DNA of 64,000 nt. Origin: Lepas anatifera. Its lineage: Eukaryota > Arthropoda > Thecostraca > Lepadidae. Where the stretch lies: NCBI GenBank assembly GCA_034440635.1, contig JAOTON010000773.1, positions 927,501 through 991,500 on the forward strand, written 5' to 3'. The position numbers and the translations under genes were made by a program. The notes beneath the pieces are model-generated. The model was not told the DNA's origin. It made no database searches and saw nothing but the letters and a program-made list of their open reading frames with translations. Below, piece after piece: positions 35,901 to 47,842 of the stretch; the stretch's first letter is position 1, and each line of letters begins with the position of its first letter.

Positions 35901-38900
35901 GATGTAATGACCGGAAACCAGGCCATTTCTTAACATTTTAACTGGGGGGCCATTTGCCCCCCCCAGTCGTCGGAAATGCCCCCCCCTCCCAGTCCGCGGA
36001 AATTGGCCCCCCAGTGAAATAGACACATGACTTAAAATTGACCAAATGCAGACTCTCCTAACGAAAATAAGACAGAACACCACCCGATAATTATAACTTT
36101 GTTCTATTTCTAGTCCCAAATTGGCAATCCACAAAAATTGTGTTGAATAATTTCCACCCGCGGCAGTCTACTCCATTGTGCGAAGACTAAACAAAGCGCC
36201 TAGTTACGGGAAATCCCGGCAAAGCAGCCTCAGCATCAACTAATCACAACGCTGGAGAAAAACGTTGGCCTTCAACCAATCTAACATCCTGTTCTATCCG
36301 ACCGACCCAGCCACAGGGTACTTCCCAGCCAGCACCGTGACATTGCATGATGCTCTCATTTCACACGTAGTCAGTTGTCAGCGCTAAGAGCTCGTTCGTG
36401 GATTAGACGGGACACGGTGTAGTCAAAGTGCGTAAGACTGGTTGCTGGTGTGGAGGTATGAAGTGCTTAGCCTTTTTATTTATTATTGTGGTGGTAGCAT
36501 GCATAAGCGTCGCCACCGGCAAAAAGTGAGGGGGCCAGCCAAACTTCAACCTGATGCTGACAGCAAACTTTCCACGTTAGTGCCAAAAACTTTTCGAATT
36601 TGGGCTCCTCGTTGCCTTCCGCAACGGCTGGTTTTACAAATTTCCGGTTTACTCCCATTTTGAATGAGAAATTGTTGGAATCAGGAAATTGTTGGTCAAA
36701 AATTGGTTGGGGGGCTGATTGATGATCCCAAAAAATTATGGTTATGTGGATAAAATCATTCGATGGCCACGTGGGGTTGGAAGGGCACCCCTGGCTTCCT
36801 ATTAGATGGGTAGTGTGCTGAAAATATTGTGTCAGTCAATATCAAACTGTCAACAATTAGTTTGACACACGCTGCTTTTTCTGTGGTTTTATGGCTACCG
36901 CTAAGGGTCATTTTAGCCTCAAATCTGGCTTTTGTGGTGTTTTTTGGCTATTTTAATGAAAATAAAATTTTGCCCCTCTTGGGCCCTTTTTCTAACTCGG
37001 TTTGACCTTTTCCGCTGAAAAAAAACCTGGAAGCCCTGGGCAGCATCTATAATCTTTCGACTTGGAACAACAAAAAAATTTAGAAACTTTTATTAACACT
37101 AATGCGTCTAAGTTTTATTAAACCTCCGCAAAATGGAGTTTTGACCCCTTGAAGACACTATAATGGCCAGCACAAGAAATCCCCCCCCACAGACTTTTCC
37201 TTAAAAAATGCCCTGCCCAAAACCTTCATTTATATGTTATCCCTATGACGGCATGTGTTGACTTCTAGTGACCTTAAATGTCACCTGAAAAAATAGTGCA
37301 AATATTTCCGATAGAGAGGTGGATGAGCTACTAAACGTCGTTTACCGTTTTTTCGCTATCTAGTATGGTTCTCGAGATCTTAGGGGGGCTGGTACCTGCC
37401 CCCCCCCGTCAAAGCGAAGGTGGCTCAGACCGCCGTCAAACAGTGACCCAAAATAGGTTTTGCGCTAGGGTGTCGAGTGGAAAATTCAGCTCGAAATATA
37501 TGGCAAGTGAGTGGAAAATTCCCCTCAAAATGTATGGTGGAGTAAAAATTTCCCAATTTGTGTACTCAGGTGGTAAACTCTCAGAGCCCTTGTTTGAACT
37601 GAGGGATGGATATTTTGTTCAATTTTCTCAAAGTAAATATTTTTAAATCGTCCCCAAGCAGCATTGTTTGATCATTACCATGTGAAAAAATTTGAGTTAA
37701 ACAGGTAAATCTCTACCAACTGAAGCCCCCTGATGCAATGTCCAATTATTTTTTAAGGCATTGGTGAGTTGTCACGAAAAAAACTTTGTTTTGGGGGGCC
37801 TCTGAGACCAACCTCCGGGGGGAAAGAACTCTGGGAGCCACCAAGACTAACATTTGTGGGATGAAGACCAACTCTTGGGGGGGCTTCCCTAGACCAACTC
37901 TTGTGCCCCTCGTCTCCTCTCCCATATGACCAGCTCTAAAAAGCCTCTGAGACGAAATATCGGGGCCCCCTTAGACCAACTCTGCAGCGGAGGCCTCCGA
38001 GACCGGCAAGTGGTGAAAAATAAAGAAGGGATTTTTCATGCAATACCTAGTGCCTAAATGTATTATCTAAGAATACACTGTATAGTTTTTCTGCCCGGGA
38101 CAACGCCCCTCCTATACCTATAGTTATCGGAATTTCGGAGGCCACTCCTGACCTCAATCACTGCACGTCGCATACACCTATGCTAGGGCCCAGTAGAAAC
38201 TACAAACTTTCTATCATGGCAATAAACTCTTCCAGACTCTTGCTAAAAGTTTCTTTTCTTTACTTGTCAATTCCCCTGCTCCTCTTCACATATATTCTCA
38301 CATTCATATGAATATGCTGCTTTGTATGAATATAATCGAAGCTACAGCCTTATTTCTGTTTTGTTTCTTCCTTTCGTCTACATCAGCCAGGCGCGGCGGG
38401 TTGCGACCGTTGCGACAGCTTTAGAGCGACTACTACTTAAAATTTCTCATAGCTTACTGCCTGCCGGTCGCCTGATCTACATAATTTGCATTTTGAAAAT
38501 TTTCCATAAATTAATTTTTTGAATCCTTATAGGCTAGAAAATTGTACAGATAAAATCACACAAAGAGGAAGACAAACAATGTTTTGTCAATAACAAATAT
38601 GCAACCTACCTTTCAAAAAGCCTAAAGGTGCCGCTTTTATTTGCTAGATGTAAAGACGGCGTTTTGGTAAGTCCACGCCGTAGACCAGCCATACAAAAAG
38701 TGCCGATGTTTGAAGGGTAACTGGATGCATTCTTGTTGCCAGAAAAATTCATTTAATGAAAATGTAGAGTTTCAATATATTCAAATACCGGACACTTTCA
38801 GTTTAACTAAAATATCAGCGTTTTTATGCCTAGGGTGTCGTAGGGTGTCGTGAGTGGATTTGGATGTCACACGGCGTGGACGCAGCAATGAAGGGCTGAT

Positions 38901-39657
38901 TCGGATAAAAATGATTTTCTTCGCAATAAATGGTCAATTTTCTACGATACTATGTCAAAAAAATATGCTGCTTAGCATACAAATTTCAAGATAATTGCTT
39001 TTAACAAAAATATGACCAAAAATGGTTTTTCACTATTCTCGGTACCAGAAATACAAAAACAACTTTTCAAGGACGTAAGCCTAGAAATCATGTGCACAGA
39101 TAAACTGCTTTCCAGAAATGTATCTCAAAGCGGTCAGTTCATTTCTTTGGCAACACAAGGCTAGGGTGTCCTAATTTTCCACTCACGAATTTTGTGAGTG
39201 GTGGAATTTAGTGGCGGTGTTCACCCACTGGAGCTTTCTCGTGGGGGGGCACTGAGCGTCTTGCCTGCGCCAGAATTTCGATTCTGTTGTTCCACTGAAA
39301 TCGGTGGAGATAAGGATGCCAGGTATAATTGGCCAGAAAAATAGAAGTCGCCCGATTTTCTTACAGAAAAGCGAAAGAGGCGCATAAGAACCGAGTTAAT
39401 TTGGCGATCTTCTATTCGATTCTGCTGCTCTCTTTTTCCAGTGGACGTTAGTAGAGGAGGCAATTGAACTGGCCCTTGTAGAAAGTATTGTTGAGTATTG
39501 TTAACTTTGTGAGTGAATTGTGTTGTTGGTAACTAGAACCATAATTGAAAAGTGAGTGGAGAATTCAGCAAAAAAAGTGAGTGGAAAATTCTGCTTGACT
39601 GGGTGTCGCTCTGCACCCAGTACCCTAGGTTTTGGGACACTGCCGTCAAAGCACGTG
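35901..39657. other. Low-GC DNA with decayed repeats
   Basis: Repeated GAGTGGAAAATTC motifs at 37475-37525 and 39540-39590, with the inverse at 39175, suggest an old inverted-repeat element. AGACCAACTCT motifs recur at 37800-38000. No genes. Confidence 0.4.
37240..37430 (+). mobile_element. Probable family B right-end fragment
   Basis: TCAAAGCGAAGGTGGCTCAG and the preceding TTTTCGCTATC match the right ends of B copies. Boundaries are approximate. Confidence 0.5.
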
Positions 39658-40117
39658 TTAAAGGGAATGTGGCACATTCATAACGTGGTTTTAACCGATA
39701 TAGCCAAGTCTTAAAGCAAGCCGGAAGATGTGGTACTCAATATATCATTTGTCTTGGAAATCGAGAATTTCGTAGAAAAAGCTAAAACTTGCCTGAAATG
39801 TACCCCTCATGTACCCTTAGCAGCAGGCCACAGTTATCATGGCTGTTGGTGTGACGACATATGCTGACGTCACGGTGAGATATCAGCCAATCGAAGCCCT
39901 TGAAGCGTATTGAATATGGTAGTGGCTGCCAGATCATGACATCATCCACAGGTAGTCATTTATTTCTTTCCTTAGAGGAGCATTTAAAAAAAATACAAGT
40001 ATTGAGCTTATTGTACATTTTTTAGAGAAATCGTGGATGCCTCCTTGATTTTCGGCTAAAAGTACCCCTAATTTCAATAAATTCCAGTATTCGACCAAGG
40101 TGCCACACTCCTCTTAA
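39658..40117 (-). mobile_element. TTAA MITE, family C, copy 2 (inverted)
   Basis: Ends TTAAAGGGAATGTGGCAC and GTGCCACACTCCTCTTAA, about 460 bp. The interior matches copy 1 in the opposite orientation (for example the ATATGCTGACGTCACG segment and the GATCATGACATCATCC segment). Confidence 0.9.
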
Positions 40118-40424
40118 GAGTTAAATTATGCCCTAAATTCGTGTAAAAATATAAAAAGGGGACGGCTGGCTAGCTCGCACATAACATTTGGCCCCTCTTA
40201 AAATGTTCCGTCGGGTACCCCCGGTGGCGACGCCCTTGGTCAGTGGTCATAGATATCCGCCACTGCGCGCAAGCTATTTGAAAGTCCGGCGAGATGCGGG
40301 CAGGTGATTGATTCTTCTTGATGCCGTATTTTTACATTTTTCATGACGAATATTTTACCTCTATTTTATTAATTTGTAATTACATTTTATCCTAACATTT
40401 GTTTCGTATTCATTTTATTGAATG

Positions 40425-40865
40425 TTACCCCTACGTACTTTAAACCGTACGAACTTTTCCTATACGAACTTTTTACATTACGAACATTTTACCCCTACGT
40501 ACTTTAACCCATACGAAATTTTTCCATACGAACTTTTTCCATACGAACTTTTTCCATACGAACTTTTTCCATTACGAACATTTTACCCCTACGTACTTTA
40601 ACCCGCACGAACTTGTTCCATACGAACTTTTACATTACGAACATTTTACCCCTACGTACTTTAACCCGTACGAACTTTTTATATACGAAATTTTTACATT
40701 ACAAACATTTTACCCCTACGTACTTTGACCCGTACGAACTTTTTCCATACGAACTTTTTCCATTACGATTATTATACACGTACGTATCTATACATACTTT
40801 AGCGATACGTACTTTTGCGTACGTACTTTAGGCATACAAACTTCTTCCTTACGTACTTAGGTCCG
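40425..40865 (+). repeat. AT-rich composite tandem repeat
   Basis: Blocks starting TTACCCCTACGTACTTTAA recur at spacings of about 60-95 bp. Each is followed by one to four sub-units of TACGAACTTTTTCCA. Block number varies because the inner sub-unit itself expands. The end near 40790-40860 is degenerate (TACGTACTT motifs). Confidence 0.9.
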
Positions 40866-42480
40866 CAACCCTACACGCCCATAGGCATTTAATTTGGTGT
40901 GTCCAAAGCGTAAAATAGTATCTTTTGGGCTCTCAAAAGGGACCAAATTTTAGTAGTTGAAAAAAGAAATTCGCGATTTTTTTCAATTAAGCCTTCCCCA
41001 AAACGTTGGTTTGTCCCCCTCCAAAAGTTACTCCTGGATCTGCCAATGAAATCCGGTGACCGACCCTTTGAAAGGTTTCACCATAAAAACTGCAATCCCT
41101 CTAGGCTCTCCCTGAAGGTACATCCTCCCTCAATCCAATCGAAAATCCTGGATCCACTAAAGGTATAATTACTCTGTGAAACTGTATTGACTCATTTCAC
41201 CAGTTTTTCTCTTAAAAATACTTTTAGTATTTGAATTGTATTCACAAAAATCAATCCTCAAAGAAACTTATTTCCGAGTGCAAACTTTAAGAGCCATCGT
41301 ATTTTTTAGCACTATTCCACTCCTCGCTTTAAGAGGTTATTATATTTAGTAGTTTGTAGCTTTTGATATTCCGACGCAGGCTGCGCATGAATTGTCGCAT
41401 GGCATTTTTGTTGCTGAGCATTGCGCGGCGATTGTATAGTTGTTTATCGTTGGATGTCGTCGGGAAGCTGTGGTAACAATAGGGGTTGTGTCGTCGATTT
41501 TATCGTGCAAATTGTGCCAACGAAGTTTGTCTTTAGAGCATGGACAGTCTGTGGGAGTCGCTGTCATGATGTCAGGTGCGGGGTGCTCAAGGGCCGCGGA
41601 TGCCAAAATCGACTGAGTTAGTCGATTAGTCGGCAATAACGCTGTCGGCGAATAAACTCTGTCTAGGAAAGCTCAATGAAAATTGTGACTAAAAATGTGT
41701 CATGCATGAGAACAGAATTTCATATCTTCTAGCTGCCTTCACTGCAGAATTATAACCCAGAAGGACATCAATATTTTTTGTTGGAACTAGGTGCCTACCT
41801 ATCAGTCTGCAAAGTATGGCAACAAACTAGACACAAGATGCACTGGCCATCAATAATTTTTGCACAAATTCACACCTTCAGCCCCCTAAATTTGGCATAA
41901 ATCCGTGACAAACCCCGGAGAGAAAACAACAATCCTACCTCTGCAGGATGCCCAGTCGAAAGTATGGCAGCAGGCCAGACATTCGACCAGCCATCTAAAA
42001 TTCTCGCACCACCATCCTCCAAAAATTTGCCAATATGCCACATACCAGGGAAAAAATGCCCTTCCTCCCCTGATGCATGTACCTAATCATTAGTCGTTAT
42101 TAGGGATTTTTTAAGGCCCCTCCTGTTCTTGATGCCATTGCATTATTTGTTTTTTTTCACTAACCTCAATTTGCACCGGTTGATATTTCACCACTGTCCT
42201 GTCTGGGCACCCGAGATCTCGTAAATGCCTACTTTTCACGGCAGGATGCTATGCATGACTCTCTTCCCCTTCCCATGTCTTTGCAACTGTTCATCTCCCA
42301 GAAGCATGCTGCACACCATTGCCTTTCCACCATCACCCCATGTTGGCTGTTTAGGTTCAATCACCAACCACTGCTGCACACCTCTTTGATACTAGCAGTG
42401 TCTATTATTACTAGCAGGGTCATATTGAATTTGCCAGAGATAGGGTGCACTACACGTTGTGTCCTCTCTAAATACCTTAC
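40866..42480. other. Unassigned DNA
   Basis: GGATCTGCCAATG at 41035 and CCTGGATCCACTAAAGG at 41145 may bound a decayed MITE. Nothing else recognised. Confidence 0.4.
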
Positions 42481-42495
42481 CTTACCTTACCTTAT

Positions 42496-43005
42496 TGGAA
42501 TGGGAACCTTGTGGTCAAGGGCCTGATGTGGGTTCTAACTCGCGAGCTCAGGGTTTTCAAGTTTACACTTAGTCCAAAATGGCGTTGTTGTTCGCCGACC
42601 AATGTCTGTCAGGTTGTTTTTGAACTCATTTGTGCTGCGAACTCACTACCCACTCTGGGGGGTTCCGTGTTGCGCTCGGATACCAGGTGGTTGTCTCTCT
42701 TGATCGGGCTTGGGCTTGACTATCTTCTTGGAGTGACCTCTGGTGGTGATTCTCCGCCAGCCTGAGAAGATCTCTTTCGATCTACCTTCCCGGATATGAG
42801 GTTAAAACCCAATCATGTCACTCTTCTCCGTCGTAAAGGAGGCAGGCTGGCGTCTGTCCTCGTTGGGAGATGACTGATGGGGAGACCGTTTGTGGTGCGC
42901 TGAACTCTTCGATGGACTGTTGGTGCTGTTAAGGTCCCAATCTTGAAACTCTAGTATGGCCTAACAGGGCTTTGTACAATACAAATACAAATACAAAAAC
43001 TGATT
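42496..43005 (+). mobile_element. Possible SINE with (ACAAAT)n tail
   Basis: B-box-like GGGTTCTAACTCGC near the start and a tail ACAATACAAATACAAATACA. Preceded by a short (TTACC)n run. Single copy in the window, so the assignment is tentative. Confidence 0.4.
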
Positions 43006-43519
43006 AACACCCTCAAGAGAATGTGTTGCCTATTGCTATAAGTGAATTAGTTAAAATATGGCTGCATCTAAAGCATTGAGCAACGCCACTATATTGTGTT
43101 GCTACACAGCTTGGCAAAGGTGGGGCAAGGCTATTTGAAGCTGTTAAACTAGCACTTTTAAATTGGTGGCACTAAGAGAGCAAACTCAGCTTTCAGCAAG
43201 ACATAATCACAAAAATTTATGTTCATGCAATGTTTATATTTTTACCAAAAGCTGAGTGTGAGTAGACTGGTTGAGTACTGACTTAGAGTCACTCTTGATT
43301 CTGAGTCAACTCATGTTTTATTGAAACCATGCACATAAATTGCCACAATAGGCAGAACATAGACCATACAGGATACAGAACAAGCCTTGGCTAATGGTTT
43401 GGACATATTTACACATAAGGGTACCATTGAGTCTGAGTTTAGTCAGCTCATTTCAAGATTTTTGTTGAGTCAGAGTCAACTCAAATGCTCCAGCAGATCA
43501 ATTGAGTCAGAATCACCCT

Positions 43520-43800
43520 CATTCTCCCAGCTATGTGTCAGAGTTGAGTCAACGTAGCATCCCAAGTTTTTAGACACCTATGCTCAAATGGAATGAACTT
43601 TTTTGAGGAAAACTTTACTAATGCATCACTAGGAGGTTTTCTTTTCTTTTTGTTGGTTTTGCTGTCTTTATGTAATTTGTTTGTTGTTTTGAACCTGATA
43701 ATTATTCTGGAGTATTTTATATTGTTATGATGTAACAGATAGGTTATGGTTTTATATTCACACCAGGCCCTGTAAATGTGTGCAGAATGACAAATCATAC
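43520..43800. other. AT-rich interval inside the GAGTCA element
   Basis: No coding, RNA or splice signal recognised. Confidence 0.5.
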
Positions 43801-43819
43801 ATGTTTACATGGGAAGGGG

Positions 43820-43877
43820 GGTGCTATATAACCACAAAGGTTGGTGCACCCTTAAGCCCCAATAATCAATCAATCAT
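43820..43877 (+). mobile_element. Second SINE family, 5'-truncated copy with 13 bp TSD
   Basis: GGGTGCTATATAACCACAAA to an (AATC)n tail. Flanked by identical ACATGGGAAGGGG at 43807-43819 and 43878-43890, a target duplication typical of LINE-driven insertion. Confidence 0.75.
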
Positions 43878-44461
43878 ACATGGGAAGGGGAAGGCCAGCA
43901 CTGTCATTGTCCCCAGCTGAGGTCGCTTGTCATGGTGTTTCCTTGCACCCAGTAAGCAATCAAATGATCTGCTCATACTGTGACAGATGACCTGAGGGAT
44001 GCAAGATCACCAGAATTCTGAAAGAATGTCCTGCATTGAAAACAATGGGATAAACAAATCTACAATTCTCAACAGGGCCTTATACTATCCTCCCAAAATG
44101 CAACAAAATATTTTGCTATTGAGACTATTCATAATGATATGCATGGAGGTATTTAAGCTAGTACTTTTTTGTAATGTAATTCTTCCAAAAATAATGGTAT
44201 TGCTCTGCTCAGTGAAATTGTTTTCATATGAAACTTGTTTAGAGGTCTCTTAGTATCAATTTTCAAATAGAAAATTAACCTGAATTTTGTTTCATCAGAA
44301 ATTTCAATTGTCACTTGCAGTTGACTCAATTTTTATTGATTCAGAGTTGAGTTGACTCACTTCTGGATGTCCTTTGAGTTGGAGTCAGTTCAATAGCTCA
44401 ACACATTGATTTGAATCAGAGTCAGCCATTGGGCCATAAGTCAGAGTTGAGTCAACTCATG

Positions 44462-45920
44462 TATTTAGTTAGTTAGTTTTTAGTCATCAACAAGTCTGAC
44501 TGTAAGCAATAAAAAACTGTAAAACAGTTCTTGCTTCAATTGCAACCATCCAGATACCTTATATTTATCAATCAGTATGCAAACATTCTTTCAAGAACAT
44601 ACTTTGGTTGTTGAAAATCTGGCGCAGCGTGGTTGTTTCGATGTTGCTTAATTTTAGCCAGTTTTTTACTCTCTCCTCGTAATTCTGTCAGAATTCAGTG
44701 TCTCCATCCTCGCAACAGTCTCACAAATTTGGACCAGGGCAGTAAAATTCGCACCACTCGCTCCTGTCCCCAAGGCCCACTCGCACCGACGAGATCTCCT
44801 CGAAGTGTCATACTTTGCGGACTGGACTAGGCACTTAACTGGAAACTTCCTCCCTCATAAGCATTGGAAAAGGGGGCCTGCCCCCCCTCAGTTTTTTTCC
44901 AAAAAATTCCTGATCTCAGTCAAAATGGGAGGAAACCACACATTTCTATGACCAGCCTCTGTGAAAGGCAACAAGGAGCTCAAATTCGAACAGTTTTTGG
45001 TACTAACGTGGAAAGTTCGTTGTTAGCATCAGGTTTAAGTTTAGCTGGCCCCCTCACTTCTTTGCTGTTAGCGACGCTTATGTCCTCCCTGATTATCCAA
45101 CTAGATGTTACCCCCGTCTGCAAAGTGTGGCAGCAGGCAGGACAAGAGACACAAGGCATCTGAAATTTGTTTCATTAATTTGCACCACTAGCCACCTAAA
45201 ACTCACACCAATCCTCACCAAACTCAGGATAAGAAAATTTACCAACCCCTAACTAAAAATGGAGGAATATGATAGGTCTCCAGGCGACACACACAGCCTA
45301 TCAACCTATTGATAACCACCTTTTTCTGTTTCAAGCTTTCCATGTGGAAATTTGATTCTTATAAGACTCTAATCTGTCGGTATTTGTTTTGCCCCCATAC
45401 GCTCCACATCTTCCCATTCCCTGGGGCCGTTTTTGTGCCTTTCTTGAAAATGTTGGAGGGGAGGATAAAGTACAGAATTTGGCTAAACAGGTCCTGAAAT
45501 AGTTAATTCGGCTATTGAACGCGGAAGGAAAGTACAATGAGTCTTTAATTTGAAGTGACTAAAGTAAGTAATTTGTTTGTTTTATTTTTATAGCCAATTA
45601 CATGGATTCTTCTGGCCAAGAAAGCTAGCTTCCTTACCTCAACCTTTTCATGAAGGGTACCTATTTGGAAAGCCCCCTTAATATTTCAGAGTGGAAAGCA
45701 GTAAACTTTTTCAGTCAAGCATTGTCCACCCTCTGCCTAAAACTAACTTTTTCTGAGAAAAAAACTGCAGAGCTTTGTTCTTATTTTCACCATCCACATC
45801 CATCTGTCAGTTTGTTTGCCCATATGGAAGAAAAACCGGCCAAAAAGTGTATATTTACGACAAATGTGGAGCACTCAGCCAAATTGAATGATTGCTTTGG
45901 TATCCATTTCAGTCAATTAG
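44462..45920. other. Unassigned DNA
   Basis: No supported gene or repeat. Confidence 0.5.
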
Positions 45921-46278
45921 CCGCCCCGGTAGCTCAGTTGGTAGAGCGTTGGGCTCCGGCCCGCTGCTCAGAAACATGCAGTGGCAGTGCATGTCCAGGC
46001 TTGGGATCGGGTCCTCTGAGACGCTGTGGCGCTCAATAGTTTACCCGACGTAGGTCGGCTGGCAGCTGACTGGTGAGAGGGTGACCTGAGTGGGGCGGCC
46101 CTTCCTGTGCTGTGTGCGGCATTAAACTTTGACTTCTAAATTGACCCTTCATTGTGGGAGTTCTTCGTTCGGTTGGTGGGGTCGGGGTCTCCGTGACAAG
46201 TCCCTTGATGACTTTAGTGAGGCACCGACACCAACAGCTGAACTGGGAACACCTCGTGCAAAATGTATATGTAATTTT
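45921..46278 (+). mobile_element. tRNA-derived SINE, copy 1
   Basis: Head CGCCCCGGTAGCTCAGTTGG carries a Pol III A box (TAGCTCAGTTGG) in a tRNA-like D arm. The body (GACGTTAAACTTTG-type segment, GGGTCGGGGTCTCCGTGACA) is shared with copies at 60611 and 8890. The tail is A/T-rich. Confidence 0.88.
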
Positions 46279-46689
46279 GTTTTCCTTTTCGGAAGAGTTA
46301 TGTGGGTTTTCAATGTTACCTAATTCACACCAGATTGGCCCAGACGTACCAGTGACCATTCTGTTCGCTCCAATCGTCTCGAAGGGCATTCCCACCAATG
46401 AGATCTCGTCGAAAATGTCATGCTTTGTTGAACAATATTACCTACACCTCTTCCCCACACCATTACGCTACTAGTTGCTACCTAATGGCAAGTGACTCCA
46501 CTTCTTAGTTGTGGTAATTCAAATCCTGCCTCGAGAAGTACGGTTTTTGCTTTCAATTGTGGCGAAAATTTGTCTTGAACATGCTCTCCTTTTACCACAG
46601 CACTTTGTTATCGCTGTTGTGGGGAATAGATATTTATCCCCTAAGGTTTTTCAGACTGCTAAAAAGGTTAGTGTGCGCCGCCATACTTC

Positions 46690-46815
46690 CCTGTTCCTGG
46701 TTTTTTGCACCTTCTGACATGATTTTAGGCACATATCGTATCAGTCAGGTCACCAGTCCAGGTCAAGTGATGTCATCTCAAAAAGTGTTGAGAGGTGCAG
46801 CAGTAAGGCCAGCCC
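46690..46815 (+). mobile_element. Family B small fragment
   Basis: Contains AGTCAGGTCACCAGTCCAGG and CATCTCAAAAAGTGTTGAGA, which align with 62550-62600. Heavily decayed. Confidence 0.6.
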
Positions 46816-47755
46816 TAATCTGATCAACCGCATTTGAAATTTACCCGTTATCTCGCTCATAAATGTATTCATGGTAAAGTCAAATAGACAAGCAGCAATA
46901 ATCGACAATATGAGTTGTTCTTCATGTGTAGGCAACTCAGCCAAAGTTGGGATCTTTTGGAGACTGGAGATGTTCTTCATGTGTTGGCAACTCAACTTGG
47001 CCAAATTTGGGGTTTTTTGGAGACTCAAACTTTTTGTTCATCTTCATACGAGCAACACTGGGGCTTTGAAACCACCGAAATATTGTTTGGACGGCTCCGT
47101 GCGTGGCTCGCCATCCCTGAGTTGACTGCTAGGTCTCACACTTGCCTCTCGTTGCCTGGTTTTTTAATCGCACTGGTTGGGGGTTAACCGCCTCCTCTCT
47201 GACCGTGTTCCCCTTGCTAGCTGGTTGGCACATCTTAGCTGTTGTGGAACATGTTGAAGCCACAGAGTGAGTGCCACTTCATCCACAGGGGGCATAGCAT
47301 GCTTGGGGGAAAAGGGCAGCCATGGACTGTCCCGTTATGAATCTAGCGCCGTCTGCAGGGGCTGCGCTCGCCTCCTGGCGGGATGGCCAGGCTATTTTTC
47401 TCGATTTTTGTGTCGATGATATCTGGCACACCCTCTCGGGGCGGGCGGCGCGTGGATGAACGGTGCTGCTTTGGCTGGATATGTTCACTGGTGATTACAG
47501 TACCTGGACTAGTATGTTTGAGTGAGCTGTTTATTGCTTTCCCATCCTGTCCCAGGATAGTGTCAGCGGTAGCGTCTGCTGCCGTTGAACTCTCCCTCCC
47601 CCTACCTGTTTCTTTCGGCCTACTATATGTATTACGGTTTCAATGACAAGAGCCTCTTTCCGCCACGTTTCAACTACGGTTGTTTTCATAGACTTGAGCT
47701 GCACCCATCTGCATAGTTTCCCCTCTCTCTGACTGTGCATGGTGTGGTTTTCAGA
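46816..47755. other. 5' flank or first intron of the MKK gene
   Basis: ATCTTTTGGAGACTGGAGATG-type short duplications at 46915-47030. The acceptor at 47755 shows that this is intronic at least at its 3' end. The promoter and 5' exon were not located. Confidence 0.5.
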
Positions 47756-47842
47756 TCACCAACGCAGCGTCGGCATGGAGGGTAGAAGGAAGGGCCGGGG
47801 CCTGAAGATCTCGGTGTCGGAGTCCCCCACCGCCTCACAGCT
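47756..47842 (+). CDS. lic: MKK exon 1 (5' UTR edge plus codons 1-22)
   Basis: A pyrimidine-rich acceptor ending in TTTTCAG precedes 47756. The ATG is at 47775 and the donor is GTAAGC at 47843. It encodes the short basic N-terminus with the p38 docking motif (RRKGRGLKI). It ends in phase 2 (CT, completed by G of exon 2 to Leu23). The 19 nt before the ATG are read as 5' UTR; the frame is open there, so an upstream start in an earlier exon cannot be excluded. Confidence 0.85.

Larger units (their letters stand above)
43280..44461. repeat. Element bounded by GAGTCAACTC-rich clusters
   Basis: Many copies of GAGTCA(A)CTC and its complement GAGTTGACTC cluster at 43280-43560 and 44320-44461, with an AT-rich interior free of the motif. 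CTGAGTCAACTCATG / TTGAGTCAACTCATG stand at the two ends. Could be a TE with sub-terminal repeats or simple repeat decay. Confidence 0.55.

Noticed and set aside
45921..46020. Functional tRNA gene
   Set aside because: Only the D-arm/A box is good; the T arm is degenerate and the sequence continues into a shared SINE body.
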